Origin: Bradymonadales bacterium
GTDB lineage: Bacteria > Myxococcota_A > Bradymonadia > JAFGEP01
Length of the DNA: 64,000 nt
Assembly: GCA_016931535.1 (NCBI GenBank)
Contig: JAFGEP010000026.1
Coordinates: 1-64,000 of the forward strand
Direction of reading: 5' to 3'
Positions 28,055-37,382 of the stretch are shown one piece after another; position 1 is the stretch's first letter; every line of letters begins with the position of its first letter. A program made the translations under genes and the position numbers. A model generated the notes under the pieces. That model worked only from the letters and a program-made list of their open reading frames with translations, had not been told where the DNA came from and searched no databases.

Positions 28055-29311
28055 ATGACGTTCTACGAGGCTGCCATCGAGATCCTGAAGAATGCTGGAC
28101 GTCCACTCCACTACAAGAAGATCACCGAGCTGGCGATCAAGCAGAACCTGCTCTCCCACATCGGCAAGACGCCCGAGGTGACCATGCAGGCCCGCCTGAA
28201 CCAGGAGGCGCAGAAGGAATGGGGCTCCGCCATCTGCCGCGTGCGCCCCGGGGTGTTTGTCCTGGTGAAGGATGTCGAGCTGGCTGACGTGAAGGAGACG
28301 GTTTCGCAACCGACCATTGTGAGCACACCCCAGCAGCAACAAGAACCTGCCTTCCCGAGGCCCGCGCCCAGGGGAGGGGCCACCGACAGAGGACCACAGA
28401 GGAGGCCGGCCACCGCGGCAGTCCCGGGCGGGGACGATGCGGCGGGAAAACAGCGACCGCTCACCGACCAATTGGAGCCCCCTGGAGTACAGGAGGAGCC
28501 CGCAGTCGGAGCCGGACTGGATCCGCTCACGGTGGCCCGCCAGTTGCCCTGGCCCCTGGGTGGATCTCCGCTCGAGCCCTCCATCGGCGATGCGGTACTG
28601 GAGACACTCAGACGAGCCACCGGTCCCCTGTCCACCCAGGAGCTGGCTTCGGCCATCTCCCCGCCGACCGGTCCCAAGGTGCCGCTCAACAGCCTGGAGC
28701 TGTACCTGGCCGAGGAAAATCGGCGGCGGTTGCAGCTCGGCGTACGGCCGCGATTCATCCGCCAGGGGGGGGGGTGGATGTTGGTCGACAAGCTGCTGGA
28801 CGCCAAGCTCAAGGCTCACTTCAACCTGCTGGAGGGGAGCTGTGTCCAGATCAACACCCTGACCGAGGATGCACTGGCCCAGCGCCTGGAGAAGCTGTCT
28901 CCCACCGCGACCGAAGCGGTGGTCCTGGCGACTTTCAAGGGGTTGGAGTTCTCCTGCCGGCTGGCGGAACGCCGGGAACCTTGGCTCACCCTGGAGATCA
29001 AGACCCACCAACCGCTGTTTGGCGTGACGGTGGTGGTCCGGCTGTGGCAGTCGAACCAACCGCTGACCGGCGAGGAGGTGGCCGCCCTGCGAGGCCAACT
29101 CCATCATTACGGCGCCACTCACGGTGTCTTGCTGGCCCTGTCCGGTCAGGGGGTGGAAGAGTCGGCCTATCGAGAGGCATCTTGCGCTGGCGCCTTGCCC
29201 ATTGCCGTGCTGGACGCAAAGAGCTTTGCGCCGTTGCTGCTCAAGGCAAAAGTCGGTGTCGTCACCTACTTGGTGGAGGTCCCCATCCTCGATGCCACCT
29301 GGTTCTCCTGA
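28055..29311 (+). CDS. HARE-HTH domain protein with possible restriction-endonuclease-like C-terminus
   Basis: MTFYEAAIEILKNAGRPLHYKKITELAIKQNLLSHIGKTPEVTMQARLNQEA...ICRVRPGVFVL; C-terminal GATHGVLLALSGQGVEESAYREAS..ALPIAVLDAKSFAPLL. Confidence 0.7.
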   Translation: MTFYEAAIEILKNAGRPLHYKKITELAIKQNLLSHIGKTPEVTMQARLNQEAQKEWGSAICRVRPGVFVLVKDVELADVKETVSQPTIVSTPQQQQEPAFPRPAPRGGATDRGPQRRPATAAVPGGDDAAGKQRPLTDQLEPPGVQEEPAVGAGLDPLTVARQLPWPLGGSPLEPSIGDAVLETLRRATGPLSTQELASAISPPTGPKVPLNSLELYLAEENRRRLQLGVRPRFIRQGGGWMLVDKLLDAKLKAHFNLLEGSCVQINTLTEDALAQRLEKLSPTATEAVVLATFKGLEFSCRLAERREPWLTLEIKTHQPLFGVTVVVRLWQSNQPLTGEEVAALRGQLHHYGATHGVLLALSGQGVEESAYREASCAGALPIAVLDAKSFAPLLLKAKVGVVTYLVEVPILDATWFS

Positions 29312-29996
29312 TCACGGAAGCGGCGAACGGAGGCCGCTGGTTCACACCCACCTCGGGCTGACGAGATACCTCGATAGCCTCACCTTGCAGCTGGATCTGG
29401 CGCAAGCGCTCCGATCGGGGCGGGAGGAGGCAAAAGAGCGGTTGTTGACGGTAGAGCATGAACCGGTCATTACCGTGGGACGCCGCGGCCGGGAGGAGGA
29501 TGTGTTGATCCCCTCTGAGCGCCGGATCCGATTGGGGGTCGACCTGCAGCGGGTCGATCGGGGAGGAGAGGTGACCTACCACGGTCCGGGGCAGCTGGTT
29601 TGCTATCCCATCCTGAAGCTGGATCCCCTGCGGGTCAAAGTAGCCGATCTGGTCCGCAACCTGGCACAGGCGCTGATCGATCTCCTGCAGGAGTGGAGAA
29701 TCGATGCGCTCTACGATCCAAGACGTCCGGGGTTATGGGTCAAAGGAAGCAAGATTGGAGCCATCGGCATGCGGGTGAGTGGAGGGGTGACGAGCCACGG
29801 TGCGGCGCTGAACGTGATCAACGACCTGGAGCCGTTCGGGTGGATCGTCCCCTGTGGCCTCAAAGGGTGTGCCATGACCAGTATGGCGCAGGAGTTGGGA
29901 GGCATGGGAGGAAAGCTGGACCTGCAGTCGTTGGCCGAGCGGTTTGCCCATCTGTTCGCGGATCGACTGGGGTATCGGCTAGAAGGGAAGGGGTGA
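29292..29996 (+). CDS. lipB: Lipoyl(octanoyl) transferase
   Basis: EHEPVITVGRRG, VDRGGEVTYHGPGQLVCYPILKL, PGLWVKGSKIGAIGMRVSGGVTSHGAALNV. Confidence 0.95.
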   Translation: MPPGSPDHGSGERRPLVHTHLGLTRYLDSLTLQLDLAQALRSGREEAKERLLTVEHEPVITVGRRGREEDVLIPSERRIRLGVDLQRVDRGGEVTYHGPGQLVCYPILKLDPLRVKVADLVRNLAQALIDLLQEWRIDALYDPRRPGLWVKGSKIGAIGMRVSGGVTSHGAALNVINDLEPFGWIVPCGLKGCAMTSMAQELGGMGGKLDLQSLAERFAHLFADRLGYRLEGKG

Positions 29997-30320
29997 CGGC
30001 AGGGTGTTGGGCGGGCTGCCGTTCACCGGAGGCTGCGAGCGACTGTAGGTGTCGGATGCGCAAGGGTTACCGTCTGGCCAGATGACGAACTTTTTTGTAC
30101 AACAATAGGATTGGTGGTCAAATGGCCTCCACCAGTGGAACGGTCAGGTAGGACAGCGGTCCAGATGCGGGTGGTAGGAGCTGGCAGGAGCAGGTGTTGT
30201 GAGGGGTGCACCACATCGGACGAAAGCAGCGGGTGTGTCGGTCATTCACCGGGCAGGTTGCAGCTGCCGCCAATGGGGGCGCAGCGGGAAGCGTAGGCCG
30301 CAGGAAGCGGAGAAAGACTG

Positions 30321-30809
30321 ATGGCGAACCCACAGATGGTTCTGTACGAGGAGGAGCAGCGCCTTCTCACGACGATCTGTGGGGAGCTTCTGCACGACTC
30401 GTTGGCCCGGGCCATCTTCCTGGTGGACAAGAATGGCCAGCTGATCACCGGTGTGGGGGAGCTGGCGGGTATCGACACCACCGCTTTGGCCTCGCTGGTT
30501 GCGGGAACGGTAGCGGCCACTGGAGGGCTGGCCAAGCTGATTGGCCAGGAGGAGTTTCCGGTACACGTCCACGAGGGGGAGAATCGGCACATCTGCCTGT
30601 CGCTGGTCGGGCAGGATCACATCCTGACCGTGATTTTCGACGAGCGTTCCAGTCTGGGGCTGGTCCGGTTGCGGGTGAAAAAATCGATCGGGAAGATGCT
30701 GGAGGTATTCGAGCAGATGAGGGAGAGGGCGGCCTCCTCGGAGGGGGATGATTTCTTCGCCGAGATCACCGATGAAGATATCGAGAGCCTGTTCTCTGAC
30801 TCGTTTTGA
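30321..30809 (+). CDS. mglB: Roadblock/LC7 domain protein, MglB-type GAP
   Basis: MVLYEEEQRLLTTICGELLHDSLARAIFLVDKNGQLITGVGEL; directly upstream of mglA. Confidence 0.88.
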   Translation: MANPQMVLYEEEQRLLTTICGELLHDSLARAIFLVDKNGQLITGVGELAGIDTTALASLVAGTVAATGGLAKLIGQEEFPVHVHEGENRHICLSLVGQDHILTVIFDERSSLGLVRLRVKKSIGKMLEVFEQMRERAASSEGDDFFAEITDEDIESLFSDSF

Positions 30810-30855
30810 TCGACCTGGACCTTGAGGAGCGAGGTCTGAAGGGGGAGCGAGCGCG

Positions 30856-31449
30856 TTGTCGTTCATCAACTATTCACTTCGCGAGATCATCCTGAAGATC
30901 GTGTACTACGGCCCGGGGCTGTGTGGAAAGACCACCAATATCAAGTACATCTATGCCGCCACCAACCCCGATGCCCGAGGCAAGCTCATCAGCCTGGAGA
31001 CCAAGCAGGAACGAACCCTGTTCTTCGATTTTCTCCCCCTGGCGCTGCCCGCCATCCGGGGGTTCAAGACCCGGCTTCACCTGTATACGGTGCCGGGCCA
31101 GCTGTTCTATAGCGCGAGCCGCAAGCTCATCATGAAGGGGGCAGACGGGGTGATCTTCGTGGCCGACAGCCAGCGGGAGCGTACCGAGGCCAACATCGTC
31201 AGCCTGGAAGACCTGCAGGAAAACCTGACCGCCTATGGCTACGACATCACCAAGATTCCGTTCGTCATCCAGTACAACAAGCGGGACCTCCCCAACATCC
31301 TCCCCATCGAGGAGCTGCGCCAACAGCTGAACCTGTGGAACGTCCCTGATTTTGCCTCGATCGCCGTGGCACCCAACGGGCCAGGGGTTTTTGAAACCCT
31401 CAAGGCGGTCGTCAAGATGATCTTGATCGAGCTGCGCAAGACCCGTTGA
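30856..31449 (+). CDS. mglA: MglA-type Ras-like GTPase
   Basis: SFINYSLREIILKIVYYGPGLCGKTTNIKYIY, TVPGQLFYSASRKLIMKGADGVIFVADSQ, NKRDLP; TTG start. Confidence 0.95.
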   Translation: MSFINYSLREIILKIVYYGPGLCGKTTNIKYIYAATNPDARGKLISLETKQERTLFFDFLPLALPAIRGFKTRLHLYTVPGQLFYSASRKLIMKGADGVIFVADSQRERTEANIVSLEDLQENLTAYGYDITKIPFVIQYNKRDLPNILPIEELRQQLNLWNVPDFASIAVAPNGPGVFETLKAVVKMILIELRKTR

Positions 31450-31558
31450 GATCAGGCCCGAAAGAGAAATCCCCCAGTGAAGGAACTGGCCATGGCACGT
31501 ACACCTGGCCAACGACCTGGGGGGACGTACGTGGACCGTCCACTGAGGGACGAACTCC

Positions 31559-32953
31559 ATGATATCCAAGAACCAAACAGGGCGCAAATCGGCCCCACCC
31601 CCACCCGCTGGCGGACAGGAACCCACCATGGTCGACAAGCCTCACTTCCTGAAAGATCTCGAGGTCCGCGAGATGCAGAGCCTCGACCATCTCAAGCTGG
31701 CCCGGTCCATCTACCAAGGGATCAAGTTGTGCTCTCCCCCCTTCTGTATCGCCCTGTTCGGTCCCTGGGGTAGTGGCAAGAGCACCATATTGAAGCTGCT
31801 GCTGGAGGAGATCCAGCGGGCCTCGGCCGAGGACAACGGGATCTACTACCGGACCCACTGGTTCAACGCCTGGGAGTACGAGTCGAGCGCCAACCTGTTC
31901 TACAGCTTGATCTCCCTGTTGGTACAACAGATTCCCGACGGTACCCGCTTCTCCCGCAGGGGAAGTGGCGTGGTGCAGCGTGCCCTCAAGGCGGCCCGCA
32001 TCCATGGACAACGCTGGGCCGCCTGCTACCGCGAGGGGGAGCCCCGCCTGGCCGAACGCGGCCCCGCCCTGCCGGAGGAGGAGGAGATTCCCCTGGTGGA
32101 CTCCATCCGGGCCGACCTGGACCGCCTGACCGACATGCTGCTGGTCACCGGCGGCAAGGGACGGTCCAAGTGCCTGGTGGTGTTCATCGATGACCTGGAC
32201 AAGTGCCTTCCGCTGCACGGCCTGGCCCTGGTGGAGAGCATCAAGCTGTTCTTCAGCTCCAGCGCCCCCATCGTGTTTGTGTTCGCCATCGACAGCGCGG
32301 TGCTGTCTCAGGTGGTGCATGCCAAGTACGGCTATGCCGAGCCGGATTTCGCCGAAAGCTATATCGACAAGATCTTCGAGTTCAACTACCAGATCCCCAG
32401 CATCAGCTCCGCCCAGGTGAGCGACCTGGTTGACGAGATCTACCGCCGAAGCGGACTTTCGGAGCGACCCATCGGACCCGAGCGGCTGGAGAGGGAGAAA
32501 GCGGCAGTGCGAGAGGTGCTCGGTCGGGTCGGTCTGACGCTCAGCCCCCGGCGGATCAAGCGGGTAGTCAATCGATTTATCTGGTTTCTTTGTCACGAAC
32601 CGCCGCTGGATCCCGTCAGCGGCCAGGACGGCGAGGCCCTGGAGTACTGGCTGACCTGGTTGATGGCCACCGAGCAATGGCCGGCCTTGCGCAGCTTCGT
32701 ACTGACCTACGGGGAGACGGCCTTCAAGGAGCTGGGCAATCGCATTACCGGCCATCCCCTTTTCCCGCACTCGGTGGACGCCGCCAAACAGGCCTTCAAC
32801 AACCTCGAGGATTCCCGTCACATTCTCGACTCGTTCCGCAAGTTCATCCGGGTTCCGGATGAGCCCCATCTGGCCGAGTCTCAGGAGGAGATGCGCAAGG
32901 CGATCATGCGGCTCCACGAGATCGATGGCGTGCTGCGCTCTCATGGAATCTGA
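31559..32953 (+). CDS. KAP-family P-loop NTPase
   Basis: ALFGPWGSGKSTILKLL Walker A, THWFNAWEYESSANLFYSLI, VVFIDDLDKCLP Walker B; alternative start 31628. Confidence 0.85.
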   Translation: MISKNQTGRKSAPPPPAGGQEPTMVDKPHFLKDLEVREMQSLDHLKLARSIYQGIKLCSPPFCIALFGPWGSGKSTILKLLLEEIQRASAEDNGIYYRTHWFNAWEYESSANLFYSLISLLVQQIPDGTRFSRRGSGVVQRALKAARIHGQRWAACYREGEPRLAERGPALPEEEEIPLVDSIRADLDRLTDMLLVTGGKGRSKCLVVFIDDLDKCLPLHGLALVESIKLFFSSSAPIVFVFAIDSAVLSQVVHAKYGYAEPDFAESYIDKIFEFNYQIPSISSAQVSDLVDEIYRRSGLSERPIGPERLEREKAAVREVLGRVGLTLSPRRIKRVVNRFIWFLCHEPPLDPVSGQDGEALEYWLTWLMATEQWPALRSFVLTYGETAFKELGNRITGHPLFPHSVDAAKQAFNNLEDSRHILDSFRKFIRVPDEPHLAESQEEMRKAIMRLHEIDGVLRSHGI

Positions 32954-33128
32954 TCCTCCAGTGGTGGGTGCCCCAGGCGCACCCCAAGCCCGGCTGACCA
33001 GCATGGCCGCCAACGGCTTGGATTCCGTCTGCAAGGGGTTGACAATCGGGACCAGGGTGAGAGCATAAAAGAGTGAATGACGGGCGACGGGTCCCTACCG
33101 GATGGCGCTCGTTACTACAGGATGACCC

Positions 33129-34070
33129 ATGGGTGGCATCGGAGTCGTCACCAATCCACACAGTCGCCGGAATCGGCGATATCCCGAGCAGGTGCAGCGG
33201 CTGGCATACGTCCTGGGCAAGGGCGACGAGGCCACGGTGACCCGTTCGGTAGAGGATGTGGATACAGTCGCTCGGCGATTTCGCGACGCCGAGATCGACA
33301 TCTTGGCACTCAACGGCGGTGACGGGACCAACCACGTCACCTTGACCAGCTTTCTGAAGCATTACGGTGAGCAGCCGCTGCCCCTGATCGCCCTGCTTCG
33401 CGGGGGGACTTTAAACACCATCTCCAACGGCATCGGCATCCAGGGCAAACCCAACTCGCTCTTGGTGAACATCGTCGAGAAGTACTACCTCCAGGAGCCG
33501 TTCGAGATCAGCGAGCGCGACCTGCTGAAGATCACCACCGAGGCGGACTCGGCCTACGGTTTCCTGTTCGGCAGCGGCCTGATCGCCAACTTCATGAGGG
33601 AGTACTACGGGACGGGCAAGCCCAACGCGATCACCGGCGCCAAGCTGCTGGTAAGGGGTGCCGCCAGCGCGGTGGTGGGGGGTAACTTGATCCAGGAGCT
33701 GATGCGCCCCACCTGGGTCCATCTGACTACGGATGAGGAGCCATGGATCGAGGGGGAGGTGGCGGCGGTCACGGCGGCCACCATCGAGCAGATCGGCCTG
33801 GGTTTCCGGCCCTGGATCCGTTGCGAGGCGCAGCCGGGGTTGTTTCACGTACTGGTGTTTCGGGGGTCGAGTCTGGACATCCTTCGGCAGGTCGTCCGGA
33901 TCCGCCTGGGGCGCCCGCTACCGCAATCGGTCGGCCCCGACCGCATCACCCGCAAGCTGGTCATTGAATCGGACGAGCCGATCGAATACACCATTGACGG
34001 GGACATGTACGTGACGGGCAAGCGGATCACGCTGGAAAACGGGCCGAGGCTGAAGATCATCGTGAAATAG
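33129..34070 (+). CDS. Diacylglycerol/lipid kinase family protein
   Basis: VVTNPHSRRN, ILALNGGDGTNHVTL, C-terminal EPIEYTIDGD. Confidence 0.85.
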   Translation: MGGIGVVTNPHSRRNRRYPEQVQRLAYVLGKGDEATVTRSVEDVDTVARRFRDAEIDILALNGGDGTNHVTLTSFLKHYGEQPLPLIALLRGGTLNTISNGIGIQGKPNSLLVNIVEKYYLQEPFEISERDLLKITTEADSAYGFLFGSGLIANFMREYYGTGKPNAITGAKLLVRGAASAVVGGNLIQELMRPTWVHLTTDEEPWIEGEVAAVTAATIEQIGLGFRPWIRCEAQPGLFHVLVFRGSSLDILRQVVRIRLGRPLPQSVGPDRITRKLVIESDEPIEYTIDGDMYVTGKRITLENGPRLKIIVK

Positions 34071-34248
34071 TTTTCTGCATCAAGCCGATGGTAAAATCGG
34101 ATCGATGCGCTTAATATAGAGTCAGCCGCTAGTTAGCAGGGACGAGACCAGAGGGATTCAACAAGCTTCCGATAGGTAAGCCAGGGGTCACTACCCCGGG
34201 TATTGGCCAAAACGACAAACCAGGTCGTTCTTGAGTGTACGAGGCGTC

Positions 34249-35016
34249 GTGAGGATCAGATACGCAGGCAATACCAATGTCGGGATGAAGCGAAGCCACA
34301 ACGAGGATAGCCTCTACCTGATGCCATCGATGAATCTCTACCTGGTGGCGGACGGGATGGGTGGCCATAGCTCCGGTGAAGTTGCCAGCCAGATGGCTGT
34401 CGAGGCGATCGCGCAGTTCTTCCAGGAGACCTCCGAAGACGACGAGATCACCTGGCCCTTCAAGATGGACAAGGACAAGGAGTACCAGGAGAATCGCCTG
34501 ATCACCGGCATCAAGCTGGCCAACCGCCGGATCTTCGAGTCGGCGCAATCCCAACCTCGCTACAAGGGGATGGGAACCACGGTTGTGGCCGTCTACTTCG
34601 CCAATGGGGGCTCCTACGTGGCCCACGTCGGAGACTCGCGCGTGTATCGCATCCGCCGGGACACGATCACGCAGATCACCGAGGATCACTCCCTCCTCAA
34701 CGACTACATCAAGATGAAGGAGTTGACCCCCGAGGAGATCGAGAACTTCCCCCACAAAAACGTGATCGTCAGAGCACTGGGCATGAAGGAGACGGTCCAG
34801 GTCGACACCCAGTTCGAGATTCCTCAAAATGGGGACATCTACCTGTTGTGCTCGGACGGACTGTCGGGAATGGTCGACAGTAACAACCTCCTCAGACTGG
34901 TCCTGGAAGCCAACCAGGACCTGGAGATGGCTTGCCAGAAGGTGATCGACGAGGCCAACCGCAACGGGGGCACCGACAACATCACGGTGGTCCTGGGACA
35001 GTACCTCGACGACTGA
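34249..35016 (+). CDS. PP2C-family serine/threonine phosphatase
   Basis: RSHNEDSLYL, LVADGMGGHSSGEVAS, VGDSRVYRIR, LLCSDGLSGMV, GGTDNITVVL. Confidence 0.95.
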   Translation: MRIRYAGNTNVGMKRSHNEDSLYLMPSMNLYLVADGMGGHSSGEVASQMAVEAIAQFFQETSEDDEITWPFKMDKDKEYQENRLITGIKLANRRIFESAQSQPRYKGMGTTVVAVYFANGGSYVAHVGDSRVYRIRRDTITQITEDHSLLNDYIKMKELTPEEIENFPHKNVIVRALGMKETVQVDTQFEIPQNGDIYLLCSDGLSGMVDSNNLLRLVLEANQDLEMACQKVIDEANRNGGTDNITVVLGQYLDD

Positions 35017-35082
35017 CCCCCGCCTGGCCCGCTCCACTCCGCTCCCTCCCGTAGAACGCGACCCTGGGTAGAGGCTTGCTCT

Positions 35083-36069
35083 ATGGCACGAACCGACGAG
35101 GTCACCGGTATCGTCCTGGCCGCAGGCCATGGCCAGCGCCTCCGCCCCCTGACCGACTTCATCCCCAAACCGGTCCTCCCCTTCCTCAACCGCCCCCTGC
35201 TCACCTACTCCCTGGAGGTCCTGTGGCGAGCCGGTGTCCGGCGCATCGGCCTCAACACTTTTCACCTGGGTCGCCAGGTCCGCCAGGCGGTCGAAACCTG
35301 GGCGGCCAACCGCTCCGATCCCTCTCCAAGCATCACTGTGACCGAGGAGGCCCAGCTGATGGGAACCGGCGGCGGCGCAAGGCAGGTATGGAGCCGTCTG
35401 GGTGAGCCCCAGGGCACCTGCGTCGTGCTGAACGGCGACATGGTGGCTGACTTCGACCTCTCCGCGCTGCTGCAGAAACACCGCGAGACCGGCTGGGCCG
35501 CCTCGCTGGCCGTTGCCAGGGGGGGAGAAGGTCGGATCTTCATGGATTCCCACTCCAGCCGGATCCTGGGGCTGCCTGATCGGTCGGGCACATTCCGTCT
35601 TGCTGGCCAGGCGGTCGAGTTCTCCTTCTGTGGGGTCTCCCTGCTCGAGACCAGCGCCATGGCGGTGCTTCCGCGACAGCCCGGTTGCCTGCTGCGAGAT
35701 GGGCTGGCCGGCCTGCTGCGGCAGGGATGCCCGATCGCTGCTCTGCCCAGCGAAGGGGTGCACCGGGACGTGGGTACGCCCAGCCGCTACCTTGAGGCCA
35801 CCAGCGAGATGCTGCGAAGGCAGGCTACCGAGATCGAGACCGAGGGCGTGGACCTTCCCCCGGGCACCGAGCTTTTGGCTCCTGTCCTTCTGGCCGGTGA
35901 AGTACGCCTGATGGGTGCCGCTCGGCTAGGGCCGGTCTGCGTGGCGGGAGGGCAGACCCGATTCGCTAGCGGCACGCTGGCCGACCACAGCATCGCCTAC
36001 GACGCCAGGCTGGAAGGCGACTGCCGATACCAGCTACAGGTCGGCCAGGTTGTACTGCCCCTACTGTGA
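35083..36069 (+). CDS. NDP-sugar nucleotidyltransferase (mannose-1-P guanylyltransferase-like)
   Basis: VLAAGHGQRLRPLTDFIPKPVLPFLNRPLL, MGTGGGARQV, LNGDMVADFDL, DVGTPSRYLEA. Confidence 0.88.
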   Translation: MARTDEVTGIVLAAGHGQRLRPLTDFIPKPVLPFLNRPLLTYSLEVLWRAGVRRIGLNTFHLGRQVRQAVETWAANRSDPSPSITVTEEAQLMGTGGGARQVWSRLGEPQGTCVVLNGDMVADFDLSALLQKHRETGWAASLAVARGGEGRIFMDSHSSRILGLPDRSGTFRLAGQAVEFSFCGVSLLETSAMAVLPRQPGCLLRDGLAGLLRQGCPIAALPSEGVHRDVGTPSRYLEATSEMLRRQATEIETEGVDLPPGTELLAPVLLAGEVRLMGAARLGPVCVAGGQTRFASGTLADHSIAYDARLEGDCRYQLQVGQVVLPLL

Positions 36070-36306
36070 CGAGCGCTTGGCGGTTCCAGCCAGCCGCAGG
36101 ACCATGGCCTCCGCCACCTGGTCAACCAGGATGCGATACTCTCCCGAGTCTACCGCATCGCGCAGCGCTTCCAGGCGCCGGTCGCGAGGTGTCCGATGGC
36201 CTCCTGTCTCCCCCTGGACGGCCGCACCCCCTCCGCCGAGCTCCTGTAGCGCGCAACCCGCCCTGGCTGGCCCTTTCGGATCATGGCTTTTCTCCTGGTC
36301 GTTCAT
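36061..36306 (-). CDS. Small protein with FlgM-like (anti-sigma28) C-terminus
   Basis: MNDQEK... RLEALRDAVDSGEYRILVDQVAEAMVLRL resembles the FlgM C-terminal pattern. Confidence 0.5.
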   Translation of the reverse strand: MNDQEKSHDPKGPARAGCALQELGGGGAAVQGETGGHRTPRDRRLEALRDAVDSGEYRILVDQVAEAMVLRLAGTAKRSSQ

Positions 36307-36470
36307 CCCGGTCTTCCCCGCCCTCAGTTCGGCCATGCCGTTCGTTGTCGTCAACCCGAGTTCGCTTGGCATCACCTATAACAGATCGGCGGGATCGGGC
36401 AGATTCTGAATTCCTCCGGCCAGAGGAGATTGCCGAGTCTGTTCCCGTTGGCGGTCTGGATTGACAGCGG

Positions 36471-37361
36471 GTGAGGGATACCGATAATCGCCGGGTGCTG
36501 CGTGAACTTCTCCAGAGCATGCGTCCTCACCAATGGGTCAAGAACACATTCGTTCTGGCGCCGCTGGTGTTCAGCCGCAACTTGACCTCCCGCTGGCATG
36601 TCCAACGGGCCCTGCTATCTTTGCTCCTGTTTTGCGTCGTGTCGGGGGCGGTCTACATCCTCAACGATCTATGTGATCGGGAAAGCGATCGCCTGCATCC
36701 GGCCAAGGCAGGCCGTCCCATCGCTTCGGGGCGGTTGTCGGTGAGCCATGCCCGCCAGGCGCTGCTCGGGTTGCTGGTGCTGGGAATGGTACCGGCAGGC
36801 CTGCTGAACCTCCCGTTCGTGGGGGTGCTGAGCGCCTATGTGCTGCTGAATCTGGCCTACAGCTTTTTCTTGAAGAAGGTGGTGTTTCTCGATGTGGTCG
36901 CCATCGGGCTGGCCTTTCTGCTGCGCGTCCTGGGTGGCGCTACGGCCATCGAGGTACCCATCAGCACCTGGCTGATCGTCTGCACCTTTCTCCTTTCTCT
37001 GTACCTGGCGTTGGGGAAGAGGAAGCACGAGCTGCTCTCGATCCGCGATGCTCACAACACTCGCGAGGTGCTCGGCCGCTACAACCTGAATCACATCAAG
37101 CTGGCCATGGCCGGGGTGGCTTTGGTGACCGCGGGATGCTACCTCGCCTACACCCTGGATCCGATCACCGCCGAGCACGTGGGAACCGGCGCGCTGGTGG
37201 TCACCACCCCCTTCATCGCGATCGGGCTGTTGCGCTTCTACTTTCTGGCGCAACGCACAGGTGTGAGCCGATCTCCCACCGAGCAGATGGTCAAAGATCC
37301 GCTTTTCGTGGCAAACATGTTGCTCTGGGGGGGGATAGTGGTGGTATTGATCTATGCATGA
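36471..37361 (+). CDS. UbiA-family prenyltransferase, decaprenyl-phosphate phosphoribosyltransferase-like
   Basis: MRPHQWVKNTFVLAPLVF, ILNDLCDRESDRLHPAKAGRPIASGRLS, multi-TM. Confidence 0.85.
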   Translation: MRDTDNRRVLRELLQSMRPHQWVKNTFVLAPLVFSRNLTSRWHVQRALLSLLLFCVVSGAVYILNDLCDRESDRLHPAKAGRPIASGRLSVSHARQALLGLLVLGMVPAGLLNLPFVGVLSAYVLLNLAYSFFLKKVVFLDVVAIGLAFLLRVLGGATAIEVPISTWLIVCTFLLSLYLALGKRKHELLSIRDAHNTREVLGRYNLNHIKLAMAGVALVTAGCYLAYTLDPITAEHVGTGALVVTTPFIAIGLLRFYFLAQRTGVSRSPTEQMVKDPLFVANMLLWGGIVVVLIYA

Positions 37362-37382
37362 CCATCGGACCGAGGACGCGCT

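Noticed and set aside
31412-33034. 540-aa minus-strand ORF
   Set aside because: Antisense to the KAP NTPase with clear Walker motifs.
34129-35763. 544-aa minus-strand ORF
   Set aside because: Antisense to the PP2C phosphatase and nucleotidyltransferase genes.
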